From Rhodospirillaceae bacterium (lineage in GTDB: Bacteria > Pseudomonadota > Alphaproteobacteria > GCA-2721365), in NCBI GenBank assembly GCA_002721365.1, contig PBKC01000016.1, positions 1 to 41,361 of the forward strand: a stretch of DNA of 41,361 nt, read 5' to 3'. The position numbers and the translations under genes are program-made. Below are positions 1 through 8,595 of this stretch, piece after piece (the first letter of the stretch is position 1; the number at the start of each line of letters is the position of its first letter). The notes beneath the pieces are model-generated. The model did not search any database, was not told the DNA's origin, and worked only from the letters and a program-made list of their open reading frames with translations.

Positions 1-492
1 CTGCTGCCGCTGATCGAGGGAACGGTCGTCGCCACCAAGCACGGCACGGTGAAGACCGACCATGTGCTGTTCGTGGCCTCGGGCGCCTTCCACCTCGCGG
101 CGCCCTCCGACCTCCTGCCGGAGCTGCAGGGCCGTCTGCCGATCCGCGTCGAGCTGGATGCGCTCACCGAAGCGGATCTGAAACGCATCCTGACCGAGCC
201 GGAAAACAGCCTGATCCGGCAGTACACGGCGTTGATGGGGACCGAGAACGTGACCCTGGAGTTTACCGAGGACGGTATCGACGCCCTCGCCAAGCTCGCG
301 GCCGACGTGAACGACGGTGTCGAGAACATCGGCGCCCGGCGCCTGCACACGGTGATGGAAAAGCTCCTGGAAGACACGAGTTACGAGGCGTCGGACCGCT
401 CCGGTTCGACGGTCATCATCGACGCGGCGTTCGTGAACGACCATGTCGGCGACCTCGTCCGCAACGCGGATCTGTCGAAGTTCATTCTATAG
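1..492 (+). CDS. hslU: HslU, ATPase subunit of HslVU protease (3' part, cut by window edge)
   Basis: This is the C-terminal part of the AAA+ unfoldase that feeds proteins to the HslV peptidase in the cytoplasm. The frame is open from base 1, so the N-terminus with the Walker motifs lies outside the window. Visible family features are the [17 protein letters not shown] segment, the sensor-2 region with [17 protein letters not shown], and the C-terminal LSKFIL tail, which in this family inserts into HslV to activate it. The stop is at 490-492. The gene is followed by a double-palindrome repeat and then by convergent smr. Recognition is secure; only the 5' extent is unknown. Confidence 0.96.
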   Translation: MLPLIEGTVVATKHGTVKTDHVLFVASGAFHLAAPSDLLPELQGRLPIRVELDALTEADLKRILTEPENSLIRQYTALMGTENVTLEFTEDGIDALAKLAADVNDGVENIGARRLHTVMEKLLEDTSYEASDRSGSTVIIDAAFVNDHVGDLVRNADLSKFIL

Positions 493-539
493 GCGTTTGT
501 ACGGGAAACATTCGGGCACAAGTCGCCGATTCCCAACCC

Positions 540-610
540 GTCACCCCCGCGAAGGCGGGGGTCCATGCTAGCGGCACCGCTCCGTAGATTCCCGCCTTCG
601 CGGGAATGAC
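540..610. repeat. REPIN-like pair of inverted palindromic repeats
   Basis: Two 20-base arms, at 540-559 and 591-610, are inverted copies of each other with 18 of 20 bases matching. Their shared core is GTCAYYCCCGCGAAGGCGGG. Each arm also lies within its own hairpin: 544-561 has CCCCCGC and GCGGGGG around GAAG, and 588-607 has ATTCCCGC and GCGGGAAT around CTTC. Paired hairpins of this kind, dispersed between genes, are common in alphaproteobacterial genomes. Here the element lies between the convergent genes hslU and smr, so it could also end transcription. Whether other copies exist cannot be seen from this window. Confidence 0.75.
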
Positions 611-637
611 AATCTGGCTGAATGGCGCGGTTGCCGT

Positions 638-1216
638 CTAATTCCGCCGCCGGCGTAGCAGCACGTAGAGCGCGCCTTCGCCGCCGTCACGGGGCTGGGC
701 CGGTTGGAAAGCCAGTACGGAGGCGCGGACCGGCGCTTCGTTGAGCCAGCGGGGCACGGAGCGGCGAAGGACGCCGCCTTCACCCGACGGTCCCAATCCA
801 CCCTTGCCGGTGATCACCAGCACACAACGATGGCCGCGGCTGTAGCTCGCGTTGATAAAAGCGTTGAGGGCGGCATGAGCGCGGTCCTGGGTCATGCCGT
901 GGAGATCGATGCGATCGTCGACCTCGTACCGTCCGCGCCGCAGCCGCTGGGCGCTGCGTTTGTCGAGCCCCGGCGCGTTTCCCTTGGCCAGCGGTGGCAA
1001 GGTGACCGGCTTTGGCGGTGGTTTCGTTGGAGTTGAGACCGGGGGAACGATCGCGGTTTCGGTGCGCGGCGGCTCCGGTTTGGCGATTTCAGGCGCGGAC
1101 ACGTCCGTTTCCCGGCCGGGCAGCGGCTTGTCGAAACGGGTGGCGAGGCGCCAGAGCTCCAGTTCGCCCTGAGTCAGCTTGCGCCGGTTCTTCCTCCCTT
1201 CGCCACGGTCAGCCAT
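638..1216 (-). CDS. Smr domain protein
   Basis: This 192-residue protein has a basic N-terminus, a proline-rich linker (about 45-80) and a C-terminal Smr domain (about 100-192). The domain hallmarks are DLHG at 104-107 and the TGKGG loop at 136-140. Smr domains are nuclease or nucleic-acid-binding modules; stand-alone ones of this size are widespread in alphaproteobacteria near hslVU and mltA. The ATG at 1216 overlaps the 3' end of lutC by 8 bases (ATGGCTGA), so translation is probably coupled to the lut operon. A GTG one codon upstream is an alternative start. The cellular role is unproven. Confidence 0.9.
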   Translation of the reverse strand: MADRGEGRKNRRKLTQGELELWRLATRFDKPLPGRETDVSAPEIAKPEPPRTETAIVPPVSTPTKPPPKPVTLPPLAKGNAPGLDKRSAQRLRRGRYEVDDRIDLHGMTQDRAHAALNAFINASYSRGHRCVLVITGKGGLGPSGEGGVLRRSVPRWLNEAPVRASVLAFQPAQPRDGGEGALYVLLRRRRN

Positions 1217-1883
1217 CACCGACGATGATGATGTGAAGCCGCCGAGGCCCGTGCGCCCCCAGCTCGAGCTGCTGGGCGATGTCGGCGGTGCGCGACGGCC
1301 CCGTGACCATGTGGACCGCCCGAGGCATGCCGGCTCCATGTTCGGCACGGAAGCGTGCCCACGCCTGTTCCATCGCGCCGACGAGGCGGGACTTGAACAG
1401 AACGACGATATTGGCCTCGGGCAGGAAGCTCGCCGTCGCCGCATGATCCGGGCCGGTAGCCACCATGATCGTTCCGGTCTCGGCGATCCCGGCGAAGGCC
1501 TTGGTCACCGTGACTTCGTCCTTGCCGCCCGGCGCGCCGAAACAGACGTCGAGGGTCGATGCGTCGCCCCAAGGAAGGCCCTCGAACACCGGATCGGGAG
1601 AAACGACGACCCCGTTGGGTTCGTTGCGCCGACCGAGAAACCGTTCGATAGCTGCCGGAATCTCGCTGACGTCCGCAACCTCGTCGACGGTGCCCGCGAT
1701 GCTTTCGACCTTGGCACGGAACAGGTCCGGCCAGGCGGCCGTATCTTCGACCCGCCGCGGGATGATATGCGGCTTTCCACCTACCAACCGTTCATCCAGG
1801 GGCTTGGCCTCGGCCGCCGAAAGGGAACCCCGGCCGAGCGAGCGCCGGATCGAGGCCAGGATCGCGTCGCGCGCTTCGCTCAC
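1209..1883 (-). CDS. lutC: LutC, LUD-domain subunit of L-lactate utilisation complex
   Basis: This is a 224-residue LUD-domain (YkgG/LutC family) protein. Together with LutA and LutB it forms an iron-sulfur complex that oxidises L-lactate to pyruvate. The C-terminal half carries typical family segments: AGIAETGTIMV, a FLPEANIVVL stretch, then MVTGPSRTADIAQQLELGAHGP. The start is a GTG at 1883 that overlaps the lutB stop (GTGA), the usual coupling in lut operons. An upstream extension of the same frame runs inside lutB and is not used. The 3' end overlaps smr by 8 bases. The frame is intact. Confidence 0.92.
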   Translation of the reverse strand: MSEARDAILASIRRSLGRGSLSAAEAKPLDERLVGGKPHIIPRRVEDTAAWPDLFRAKVESIAGTVDEVADVSEIPAAIERFLGRRNEPNGVVVSPDPVFEGLPWGDASTLDVCFGAPGGKDEVTVTKAFAGIAETGTIMVATGPDHAATASFLPEANIVVLFKSRLVGAMEQAWARFRAEHGAGMPRAVHMVTGPSRTADIAQQLELGAHGPRRLHIIIVGDG

Positions 1884-3304
1884 CGGCCGCGTTCCCCAGC
1901 GGACCAACGCGCCATGAACGTCTTCCCTTCGGGTGCTGGAAAATCGCGGCCGCCGGTCCAGCCGCCGGCAAGGGGCAGCGAGCGAAACCGTCCTTTCCGC
2001 CGACCCAGCCGCCCGAGCAGGTTCATCGCCAGTCCCGTCCCCAGGCGATAGAACGCCGGACGCCGTGCTGCCCATCCCCAGAGCTTGAGGCCATAGCGGA
2101 CGGCGGGCGGTGACATCTTTCCCTCGAACTCGCGCCGCCGCCATTCGCGCATCATCCGCGGCAGCGGGATGCGCATCGGGCAGACTTCCTCGCATCGGCC
2201 GCAAAACGGCGTCGCGTTGGGCAGATGCCCGGCTTCCTTGACGCCGATCAACGCCGGGGTCAGCACCGCGCCGATAGGTCCGGGATAGACCCAGCCATAG
2301 GTATGGCCGCCGACCGCCGCATAGACCGGGCAATGGTTCATGCAGGCGCCGCAGCGGATGCAGCGAAGCACGTCGCGGAACGCGCCTTCCAGCATCTTGC
2401 TGCGGCCGTTGTCGAGCAGAATGACGTGGAACTCGTCCGGACCGTCGATCTCGTCGGACCGGCGCGGACCGGTAGCGAAGGTCGTATAGGCCGACATCTC
2501 CTGCCCCGTCGCCGACCGGCCGAGGACGCGGAGGATCACCGAGACGTCCTCGCGGTTGGGAACGATCTTCTCGATCGAGGTAACGACGATGTGGATACGC
2601 GGCAGCGATTGCGTCAGGTCGCCATTGCCTTCGTTGGTGACGACGACGATCGACCCTGTCTCGGCGAGCAGGAAGTTGGCGCCGGTGATACCGACGTCGG
2701 CATCGAAGAATCTCTGGCGCAGGACCTGGCGTGCCTCATCGACCAGGGCGCGCGAGTTGTCCCGGCGCTGGGTCTTGCCGAACTTCGTGTGTTTTTCGAG
2801 GAACAGGTCGGCGATCTGGTCCTGGGTCTTGTGAACGGCGGGGGCGAGGATGTGGCTCGGCGGCTCTTCAGCCAACTGGACGATATATTCGCCGAGATCC
2901 GTCTCGACCGGCTCGATACCGTTGGCGGTGAGGAAATCGTTGAGACCGATTTCCTCGGCCACCATCGATTTTCCCTTGGTGACCGTGCGGGCATTCGCCT
3001 TACGGCAGATGTCCAACACCGCCTGGCGAGCGTCTTCGCCGGTCTGGCACCAATGAAGATTGCCGCCCTGCTCGGTCAGCTTGGCCTCGAACCGTTCAAG
3101 GTAATAGTCGAGGTTCAGGAAGACGTGATCCTTGATCTCCCGTGCGCGGTCGCGGAGAGCATCGAACTCCGGCAGGCCGTCGACGGCGACCCGGCGCTTG
3201 GTCTGGAAGCCGGTCTTGAGCTTCGCCATCGCCTGCTGGAGATCGGGATCGGCAAGAGCGGCGTGGGCGCTTTCCTTGAAAGCGTGGCTCATCGGCTCAT
3301 ACAT
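1880..3304 (-). CDS. lutB: LutB, iron-sulfur and LUD-domain subunit of L-lactate utilisation complex
   Basis: This 474-residue protein has an N-terminal LUD domain (about 60-300), then a ferredoxin-like domain with two [4Fe-4S] motifs: CxxCxxCxxxCP at C315, C318, C321 and C325, and CxxCxxxCP at C368, C371 and C375. A basic C-terminal tail of about 80 residues follows. It is the electron-transfer core of the LutABC lactate oxidase. The ATG at 3304 lies 2 bases after the lutA stop; the internal ATG at 3292 is a possible alternative. The 3' end overlaps lutC by GTGA. The complete cysteine set argues for a functional protein. Confidence 0.95.
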   Translation of the reverse strand: MYEPMSHAFKESAHAALADPDLQQAMAKLKTGFQTKRRVAVDGLPEFDALRDRAREIKDHVFLNLDYYLERFEAKLTEQGGNLHWCQTGEDARQAVLDICRKANARTVTKGKSMVAEEIGLNDFLTANGIEPVETDLGEYIVQLAEEPPSHILAPAVHKTQDQIADLFLEKHTKFGKTQRRDNSRALVDEARQVLRQRFFDADVGITGANFLLAETGSIVVVTNEGNGDLTQSLPRIHIVVTSIEKIVPNREDVSVILRVLGRSATGQEMSAYTTFATGPRRSDEIDGPDEFHVILLDNGRSKMLEGAFRDVLRCIRCGACMNHCPVYAAVGGHTYGWVYPGPIGAVLTPALIGVKEAGHLPNATPFCGRCEEVCPMRIPLPRMMREWRRREFEGKMSPPAVRYGLKLWGWAARRPAFYRLGTGLAMNLLGRLGRRKGRFRSLPLAGGWTGGRDFPAPEGKTFMARWSAGERGR

Positions 3305-3306
3305 GG

Positions 3307-4074
3307 TCAGCGCGCTCCGTCGCCGATCGGCGGCTGGTCGGTCATGCCGGCCAGGACCTCGGCGACATGACGGACCTCGACCGCCGCGTTCCGACGCTTG
3401 AGGCGGCCGGCCATGTTGAGAAGACAGCCCATGTCGCCGGCGAGCAGCATGCCGGCGCGCGTCGCTTCGATATCGGAGGCCTTCTCGTCGGCGATCTTGG
3501 TCGACACCTCGGGGTACTTGACGCAGAACGTCCCGCCGAATCCACAGCAGACCTCGGCCCCCGGCAGTTCCTCGAGGGAAAGACCCTCGACCGTCGCGAG
3601 GAGTTTTCGCGGCTGCGCCTTCACCGACAGTTCACGAAGGCCCGAGCAGGAGTCGTGGTATGTCACCGTTCCGTCGAAACGAGTCCCGACTTCCGTCAGA
3701 CCCCGGACGTCCGTGAGAAAGGACACGAGCTCCCACGTCCGGCCTGCGAGTTCGGCCGCCGCGGCGTGGTCGGGCGTTCCTTCCTCGAACAGCTCGACGA
3801 AATGTCGCTTGATCATGCCGGCGCATGACCCCGACGGCGCGACAACGTAGTCATAGCCTTTGAAGGCGGCGATGACTTGGCGCGCGATCGACCGTGAGGT
3901 GCCGAAATCGCCCGAGTTGAAGGCCGGCTGCCCGCAACACGTCTGGGCTTCGGGTACCTCGACGCTGCATCCCGTCTTTTCGAGCAGGCGAATTGCGGCG
4001 AAACCCACCGTGGGTCGGAAAAGGTCTACGAGGCAGGTCACGAAAAGGGCGACCCGACAGGCAGGTTCTGGCAT
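3307..4074 (-). CDS. lutA: LutA, cysteine-rich subunit of L-lactate utilisation complex
   Basis: This 255-residue protein has two CCG (cysteine-rich) domains, the signature of LutA/GlpC/HdrB-type subunits. The motifs are CCGQPAFNSGD at C46-C47 and CCGFGGTFCVKYPEVS at C176-C177, with extra cysteines at C84 (SGSCAG) and C143 (HDSC). It is the first gene of lutABC; the order and spacing (2-base gap to lutB, GTGA from lutB to lutC) mark one operon. Upstream, 102 bases separate it from mltA on the same strand. I saw no convincing promoter, GntR-type operator or terminator there, so readthrough from mltA is possible. Confidence 0.95.
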   Translation of the reverse strand: MPEPACRVALFVTCLVDLFRPTVGFAAIRLLEKTGCSVEVPEAQTCCGQPAFNSGDFGTSRSIARQVIAAFKGYDYVVAPSGSCAGMIKRHFVELFEEGTPDHAAAAELAGRTWELVSFLTDVRGLTEVGTRFDGTVTYHDSCSGLRELSVKAQPRKLLATVEGLSLEELPGAEVCCGFGGTFCVKYPEVSTKIADEKASDIEATRAGMLLAGDMGCLLNMAGRLKRRNAAVEVRHVAEVLAGMTDQPPIGDGAR

Positions 4075-4176
4075 CAGGCTGTCATCCGTGAGCGGCGAAT
4101 TGCGGCGCTAACATGCGGGGACAGAGCTTCTCGCGCAACAACTGACATCGCACCCGCCTTGAATTCGCGGCGGCGT

Positions 4177-5388
4177 CTATCGCATCGCCGCCTTCTCGTC
4201 AGATGCCGTTATCGGCAGCAGGATCCAGTAGCGCCCCGGGGACTTCATCCGCCCAGCGATCTCTTCGGCTTCCGTTCCGTATCCCCAGAACACGTCGCCT
4301 CGAACCGGGCCGCGGATCGCACCACCGGTGTCCTGGGCGATCATGAGACGGTTCCACGGTTCGCCCTTCTCTCCGTCGGCCAGCGCCGGCTTCGTCGTTT
4401 CAAGCCATATCGGCACGCCCAGAGGAACGAACTTTCGGTCGACGGCAAGCGAGCGGCCGGGCGTCAGAGGAACACCCTGGGCGCCAATGGGGCCTTCCCC
4501 CTCAATCGTCTGAAAGAACACATAGGACCGGTTGAGATTCATCACATCGGTGGCCTCCGAGGGATGGGCTTCGAGCCAGTCCCGAATTGTCTGAAGGCTC
4601 ACCGTTTCCGGCGTCAGGGCCTCTCGGGCGATCAGTTCGCGTCCGATCGCGAAATACGGATGTCCGTTCTGGCCGGCATAGCCGACCTGCATCACATCGC
4701 CGTCTTCGAACTCCACCCGACCGGACCCTTGGATCTGCAGAAAGAACGCGGCGATCGGATCTTTCACCCAGACCAGCGCTAGGTCCTCGTCGTCCAAAGC
4801 GCCATCCGCAATCTCGGCCCGCGTCGGGAACGGCAGCAGGCGACCGGAAACGACATGCCCGGAGATCCGCCGGCCGGCGAGATCGTCCGCGAACTTTCCA
4901 AGGTCCACTTCGATGAGGCTTGGCGGTCGTTTCAGAAGCGCCACAGGATAGTCGGGATGGGGTTCGCGCGATCCCTTCAGCAAGGGCTCGTAATAGCCGG
5001 TGAAGAGGCCGCGACGGTTTCCACGATCGCTGGCGACGAACGGCCTGAACCAACGCTCGAAGAAGGCGTGGCTCGCGGCGTCATCACCAAGTTCGACATC
5101 CTTGGCGGCCAGACAGATCTTGTCCCAGTCGCCGTCGGAGCCCGCCAGCATCAAAAGTTTGGCCGGTGTCCGGCCACTGATCTTCTGACAAGAGCGCAAC
5201 AGCGCCGAGAGTGCTTCCCCGACGGGATCCTCGGCCCACCCGTCGAGATCGGCAAAGGAACTTGGAGAAAGAGAAAGAGCCGGTTCGACCGGCCGACTGC
5301 GAAGATGCAGCCAGTAGGCGACCACGATCAGCGCCACAACGAATCCAGCGGCTGCCACCAGAAACAACAGCCGCTGCGATATCGTCAC
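4177..5388 (-). CDS. mltA: MltA, membrane-bound lytic murein transglycosylase A
   Basis: This 403-residue enzyme cleaves peptidoglycan glycan strands with 1,6-anhydromuramic acid formation. An N-terminal membrane anchor (about 7-27) has no lipobox, so it is held by a transmembrane segment rather than a lipid. The MltA domain includes GYYEP (131-135), and the C-terminal 3D domain has its aspartates at D317 (AVDRKF), D353 (QDTGGAI) and D365 (GDVFWG). This set includes the catalytic Asp of the family. It sits 22 bases downstream of the Tim44-like gene, a pairing conserved in alphaproteobacteria, and is probably cotranscribed with it. Confidence 0.95.
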   Translation of the reverse strand: MTISQRLLFLVAAAGFVVALIVVAYWLHLRSRPVEPALSLSPSSFADLDGWAEDPVGEALSALLRSCQKISGRTPAKLLMLAGSDGDWDKICLAAKDVELGDDAASHAFFERWFRPFVASDRGNRRGLFTGYYEPLLKGSREPHPDYPVALLKRPPSLIEVDLGKFADDLAGRRISGHVVSGRLLPFPTRAEIADGALDDEDLALVWVKDPIAAFFLQIQGSGRVEFEDGDVMQVGYAGQNGHPYFAIGRELIAREALTPETVSLQTIRDWLEAHPSEATDVMNLNRSYVFFQTIEGEGPIGAQGVPLTPGRSLAVDRKFVPLGVPIWLETTKPALADGEKGEPWNRLMIAQDTGGAIRGPVRGDVFWGYGTEAEEIAGRMKSPGRYWILLPITASDEKAAMR

Positions 5389-5410
5389 TGTCCGGTCCTC
5401 ACCGGTCGTT

Positions 5411-6064
5411 TCAGGCGGGGCTGCGCGTCTTCACAAGCGCCCAATTCGGATCACGCGAGCGCGTGTTCCGCGAGAACGTCCAAATATCGGTGACTTCCTC
5501 GCTGTCGTTCGGATCGCCGGCGATGACGCGGCCCTCGGTGTCCAGGGTTACGTTGATCTGTTGGCTCTCGATCTTCACCGTGACCACTGCATCCCGGTCC
5601 GCCATTTCGGCCTCGAGGATCGAGATACCGTCGATCGAGGTAATCGTCGTCTTCTGGGTCTCTCCCGCACCGGCGCGCCGATCGATCTCTTCGACGAAGC
5701 TGGCAAACAGATCATCGGCGAGGAGACTGCGGAGTTGCGCCTTATCGCCAGCCGCGAATGCGCTGACGATGTATTCGAAGGCCGTCTTGGCGCCCGCGAG
5801 GAATTCATCCTCATCGAAATTCGGGTCCGCGATCTTGATCTGTGCCAGCCCAGCCGCTGCCGGGTGGCGCGACTCGGACGTGGCCCGTCGCCGTTCCGGC
5901 AGGTGAACGACGGTGTCCTTGACCTCTTCGGCCTCGCGCTTCACCGTCTCATGCTGCCGTTCGTGGCCGGTGCGTTTACCCAAGACGCGGTGCAGACGCA
6001 CCACGAGAAACGCCGCGATCATCGCGAACAGGATAATGTCTAAGAACTGAAAGCCGCCGCCCAT
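5411..6064 (-). CDS. Tim44-like (Tim44/TimA family) membrane-anchored protein
   Basis: This 217-residue protein has one N-terminal transmembrane helix (about 7-25), a charged linker, and a C-terminal Tim44-like domain (about 75-217) of the NTF2-like fold. Bacterial Tim44 homologues are inner-membrane proteins of uncertain function related to the mitochondrial import-motor subunit. I chose the ATG at 6064, giving MGGGFQFLDII, because this is the conserved family N-terminus; the frame stays open 19 codons further upstream. It is divergent from fxsA and heads the tim44-mltA pair. Confidence 0.9.
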   Translation of the reverse strand: MGGGFQFLDIILFAMIAAFLVVRLHRVLGKRTGHERQHETVKREAEEVKDTVVHLPERRRATSESRHPAAAGLAQIKIADPNFDEDEFLAGAKTAFEYIVSAFAAGDKAQLRSLLADDLFASFVEEIDRRAGAGETQKTTITSIDGISILEAEMADRDAVVTVKIESQQINVTLDTEGRVIAGDPNDSEEVTDIWTFSRNTRSRDPNWALVKTRSPA

Positions 6065-6208
6065 ACCTGGCTTTTCGATAGTGATGAGGCGCAGCCCTGT
6101 TTCGCTGCGCAATTCGACCAATCTAGATCGCCGTAGGCGGTCGGTCCACCCGACCGCTCAAAACGACATATAACGATGACCGACCGATAGCGCATCCCCC
6201 GAGCCGTA

Positions 6209-6667
6209 ATGATTTTTGCCGTACCCTTCTTTCTATGGATGCTCGCCGAGATCGCGGGCTTCGCTCTTGTCGGCCAATACGTCGGCGCCGGCACCACCGT
6301 TCTCCTGGTGATCGTCACCGGCATTGCCGGCTGGACGCTGCTTCGCTACCAGGGCGGTACGGTCATGACCCGCATCCAGGTCGCGATCGCGCGCGAAGAA
6401 CCGCCGGTCGCCGAGATGCTGGACGGCGTCGCGATCGCCATTGCCGGAATCTGCCTGATGATCCCCGGCTTCATCTCCGACATTCTCGGCATCCTGCTGT
6501 TTGTCCCGCCGCTTCGCCGTTTTCTCCTGATGTCGACCCTGAAGAAGCTGCGAAGCCAAAGCGGCGTGACGACCTGGGCCCGGACGAAATCCGGCGACAC
6601 GATTATCGAAGGCGAGTACGAGGACGTGACACCGCACGACGACCCCACCCTTCCGCGCCAGGATTAA
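6209..6667 (+). CDS. fxsA: FxsA family inner-membrane protein
   Basis: This is a 152-residue polytopic membrane protein of the FxsA family. Hydrophobic segments lie at about 2-25, 27-45 and 75-100, followed by a polar C-terminal tail. The PGFISDILGILLFVPPLRR segment is characteristic. FxsA of Escherichia coli is known for suppressing F-plasmid exclusion of phage T7; its normal role is unclear. The gene is divergent from the Tim44-like gene, with about 145 bases between start codons, and lies 108 bases before secB. Its place next to secB is part of the conserved origin-proximal order. Confidence 0.9.
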   Translation: MIFAVPFFLWMLAEIAGFALVGQYVGAGTTVLLVIVTGIAGWTLLRYQGGTVMTRIQVAIAREEPPVAEMLDGVAIAIAGICLMIPGFISDILGILLFVPPLRRFLLMSTLKKLRSQSGVTTWARTKSGDTIIEGEYEDVTPHDDPTLPRQD

Positions 6668-6775
6668 CGGCCTGAGAAAGGGCCTTGCTCTCCATCGCGT
6701 TGATTTGGATGGCCAGTTGTCTTGATGGCCGTTCCATGCTAGCCCAACCGCGCAACAGTCGAGAAAGTGGAGACT

Positions 6776-7300
6776 ATGGCCGATAGCAGTGCCGGCGCCG
6801 GCGCCGATACCACGGGTGGTGCCCAGCAGCAGACGGCGGTGCCGAACATCGCCATTCGCGCGCAGTATGTGAAAGACCTTTCATTCGAGAATCCGTCGGC
6901 ACCGCAGATCCTGTCCGGATCGGCCGAGCGTCCCAAGATCGACATCAATGTCGGTATCCGCACCGCGCGGTTGTCGGAAACCGATTTCGAGGTCGAACTG
7001 CAGATCAACGCGAAGGCGGATATCAGCGATAAGCCGGCCTTTATCGTCGAGCTGAAATATGCCGGCGTGTTCGCCTTGACCAACTTCCCGCAGGAACAGC
7101 TTCAGCCGATCGTCATGATCGAATGTCCGCGTCTGCTGTTTCCGTTCGCGCGGCAGATCATCGCATCCTCGACTCGGGACGGCGGTTTTCCGCCCTTGAT
7201 GCTGGAGCCCATCGACTTCGTCGCACTGTACCGGCGTCAGCAGCAGGAAGCCGCTACCCGCCAGGCGCAGGCGTCCGACCAGCCGGCCGGTTCAGCTTAA
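6776..7300 (+). CDS. secB: SecB, protein-export chaperone
   Basis: This 174-residue cytosolic chaperone keeps preproteins unfolded and passes them to SecA. Family segments include IRAQYVKDLSFENPSAP near the N-terminus, the KYAGVF strand, and CPRLLFPFARQI with GGFPPLMLEPIDF towards the C-terminus. I chose the ATG at 6776 because GGAG lies just upstream; a GTG three codons earlier is an alternative. The stop at 7298-7300 lies inside the 3' end of convergent dnaQ (9-base overlap), so no terminator fits between them. Confidence 0.96.
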   Translation: MADSSAGAGADTTGGAQQQTAVPNIAIRAQYVKDLSFENPSAPQILSGSAERPKIDINVGIRTARLSETDFEVELQINAKADISDKPAFIVELKYAGVFALTNFPQEQLQPIVMIECPRLLFPFARQIIASSTRDGGFPPLMLEPIDFVALYRRQQQEAATRQAQASDQPAGSA

Positions 7301-7969
7301 CCAGATCGGTTCTTTGAGCTTATCGAGAAACGCGCGGTGCGCCGTGCGTTCCACCTCTGAGATTCCGTGGGGTCTCGGCTCCCTGTAGGGACGTTCGACC
7401 GCAGCCGCTGTAACAGTTCCTTCTTCGCCTGCCGACACGGCGAGGCTCAGACCCGGCTGTCGGCCGCCGATCAGTTCCAGATACACTTCGGCGAGCAGCT
7501 CGGCGTCGAGCAGCGCACCGTGCAAGGTTCTCGCCGAATTGTCGATCGCGAAGCGGCGGCAGAGAGCGTCGAGGCTTGCCGGTGCGCCTGGAAATTTGCG
7601 CCGGGCGATTCCCACCGTATCGATCGCCCGGCTCGAGTCCAGCAGAGGGCGACCGCTGCGTTTCAGCTCCGCATTGAGAAAACGCATGTCGAATTCGGCA
7701 TTGTGGATAACCAGCGGAGAATCGCTCAGGAACGTCATCAGCTCGTCCACGAGCTCCGCGAAGAGCGGTTTGGTGGCGAGGAAATCCTCGCTCAGACCGT
7801 GCACCGCGAAGGCTTCGGCCGGCATGTCCCGTTCCGGATTGATATAGCAGTGATAGGTCCGGCCGGACGGAACGTGGTTCATCAGTTCGAGACAACCGAT
7901 TTCGACCACCCTGTGGCCGTTGTTCGGGTCGAGACCCGTCGTTTCGGTGTCGAGCACGATTTCCCGCAC
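7292..7969 (-). CDS. dnaQ: DnaQ, DNA polymerase III epsilon (proofreading) subunit
   Basis: This 225-residue 3'-5' exonuclease is the proofreading subunit of the replicative polymerase. The DEDDh catalytic set is visible: D7 and E9 in LDTETTG, D94 in HNAEFDMRF, H150 and D155 in LHGALLDAELLAEVY. A C-terminal tail (about 180-225) would contact the alpha subunit. The GTG start at 7969 has TAAGG a few bases upstream and gives the typical VREIVLDTETTG N-terminus. It lies 8 bases after the coaE stop, in the ppsR-maf-aroE-coaE-dnaQ operon. Its 3' end overlaps secB. Confidence 0.96.
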   Translation of the reverse strand: MREIVLDTETTGLDPNNGHRVVEIGCLELMNHVPSGRTYHCYINPERDMPAEAFAVHGLSEDFLATKPLFAELVDELMTFLSDSPLVIHNAEFDMRFLNAELKRSGRPLLDSSRAIDTVGIARRKFPGAPASLDALCRRFAIDNSARTLHGALLDAELLAEVYLELIGGRQPGLSLAVSAGEEGTVTAAAVERPYREPRPHGISEVERTAHRAFLDKLKEPIWLS

Positions 7970-7977
7970 GGTGCGCC

Positions 7978-8595
7978 TTATCCTCTGCCGTGTTTCCGTG
8001 CCGCGGCAACGATCGCGGCGATGCATCGCCGAGTGTAACCTTTCCCGAGTCCTGTCGGAACGACATGGTCCGCCCGGCGGCGCTTTTCGGCATCGGGCAT
8101 TTGCTTGGCGAGCACAGCATTCAGGCGTTCGGGCGTCATGCCACTGCGTTTCAGCGCCCGCATCTTCTGGAGGAAAGCGGGCGCGCTGACCACGACCGTG
8201 AGATCGCAGCGCCTTTGCCCGCCTGTTTCGAAGAGCAGAGGAATGTCGAGCACCACGACCGATGCGCGGCGCCGATGGGCGCCCGCCATGAATTGCTTCT
8301 CGCGCCGACGGACGAGCGGATGGAGGATAACCTCCAGCGCTTTCAGGGCTTCCGCATCACCGAACACGCGCTTGCCGAGTGCTGCCCGATCGACGGTGCC
8401 AGCGCGGGTCACGCCCGGAAATCGCTGCTCCACGGCATCAACGGCCTCTCCGTTCTGATCCATCAGGGAGTGGACGGCCGCGTCCGCATCAAAGACCGGA
8501 ACACCCAGATCTCGAAACATTTGAGCCGCCGTCGATTTTCCCATCGCGATCGAGCCGGTAAGCCCGATGACGACAAGGCGGCGGGATCGTTTCAA
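7978..8595 (-). CDS. coaE: CoaE, dephospho-CoA kinase
   Basis: This 205-residue enzyme phosphorylates dephospho-CoA, the last step of coenzyme A synthesis. The P-loop is G14-SIAM-GKST22, followed by the conserved FDAD segment (about 35-38) and the VVLDIPLLFETG motif of the CoA-binding region. The start ATG at 8595 overlaps the aroE stop by 4 bases. It belongs to the tightly packed minus-strand operon leading away from the putative origin. The frame is intact and the length usual for the family. Confidence 0.96.
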   Translation of the reverse strand: MKRSRRLVVIGLTGSIAMGKSTAAQMFRDLGVPVFDADAAVHSLMDQNGEAVDAVEQRFPGVTRAGTVDRAALGKRVFGDAEALKALEVILHPLVRRREKQFMAGAHRRRASVVVLDIPLLFETGGQRRCDLTVVVSAPAFLQKMRALKRSGMTPERLNAVLAKQMPDAEKRRRADHVVPTGLGKGYTRRCIAAIVAAARKHGRG

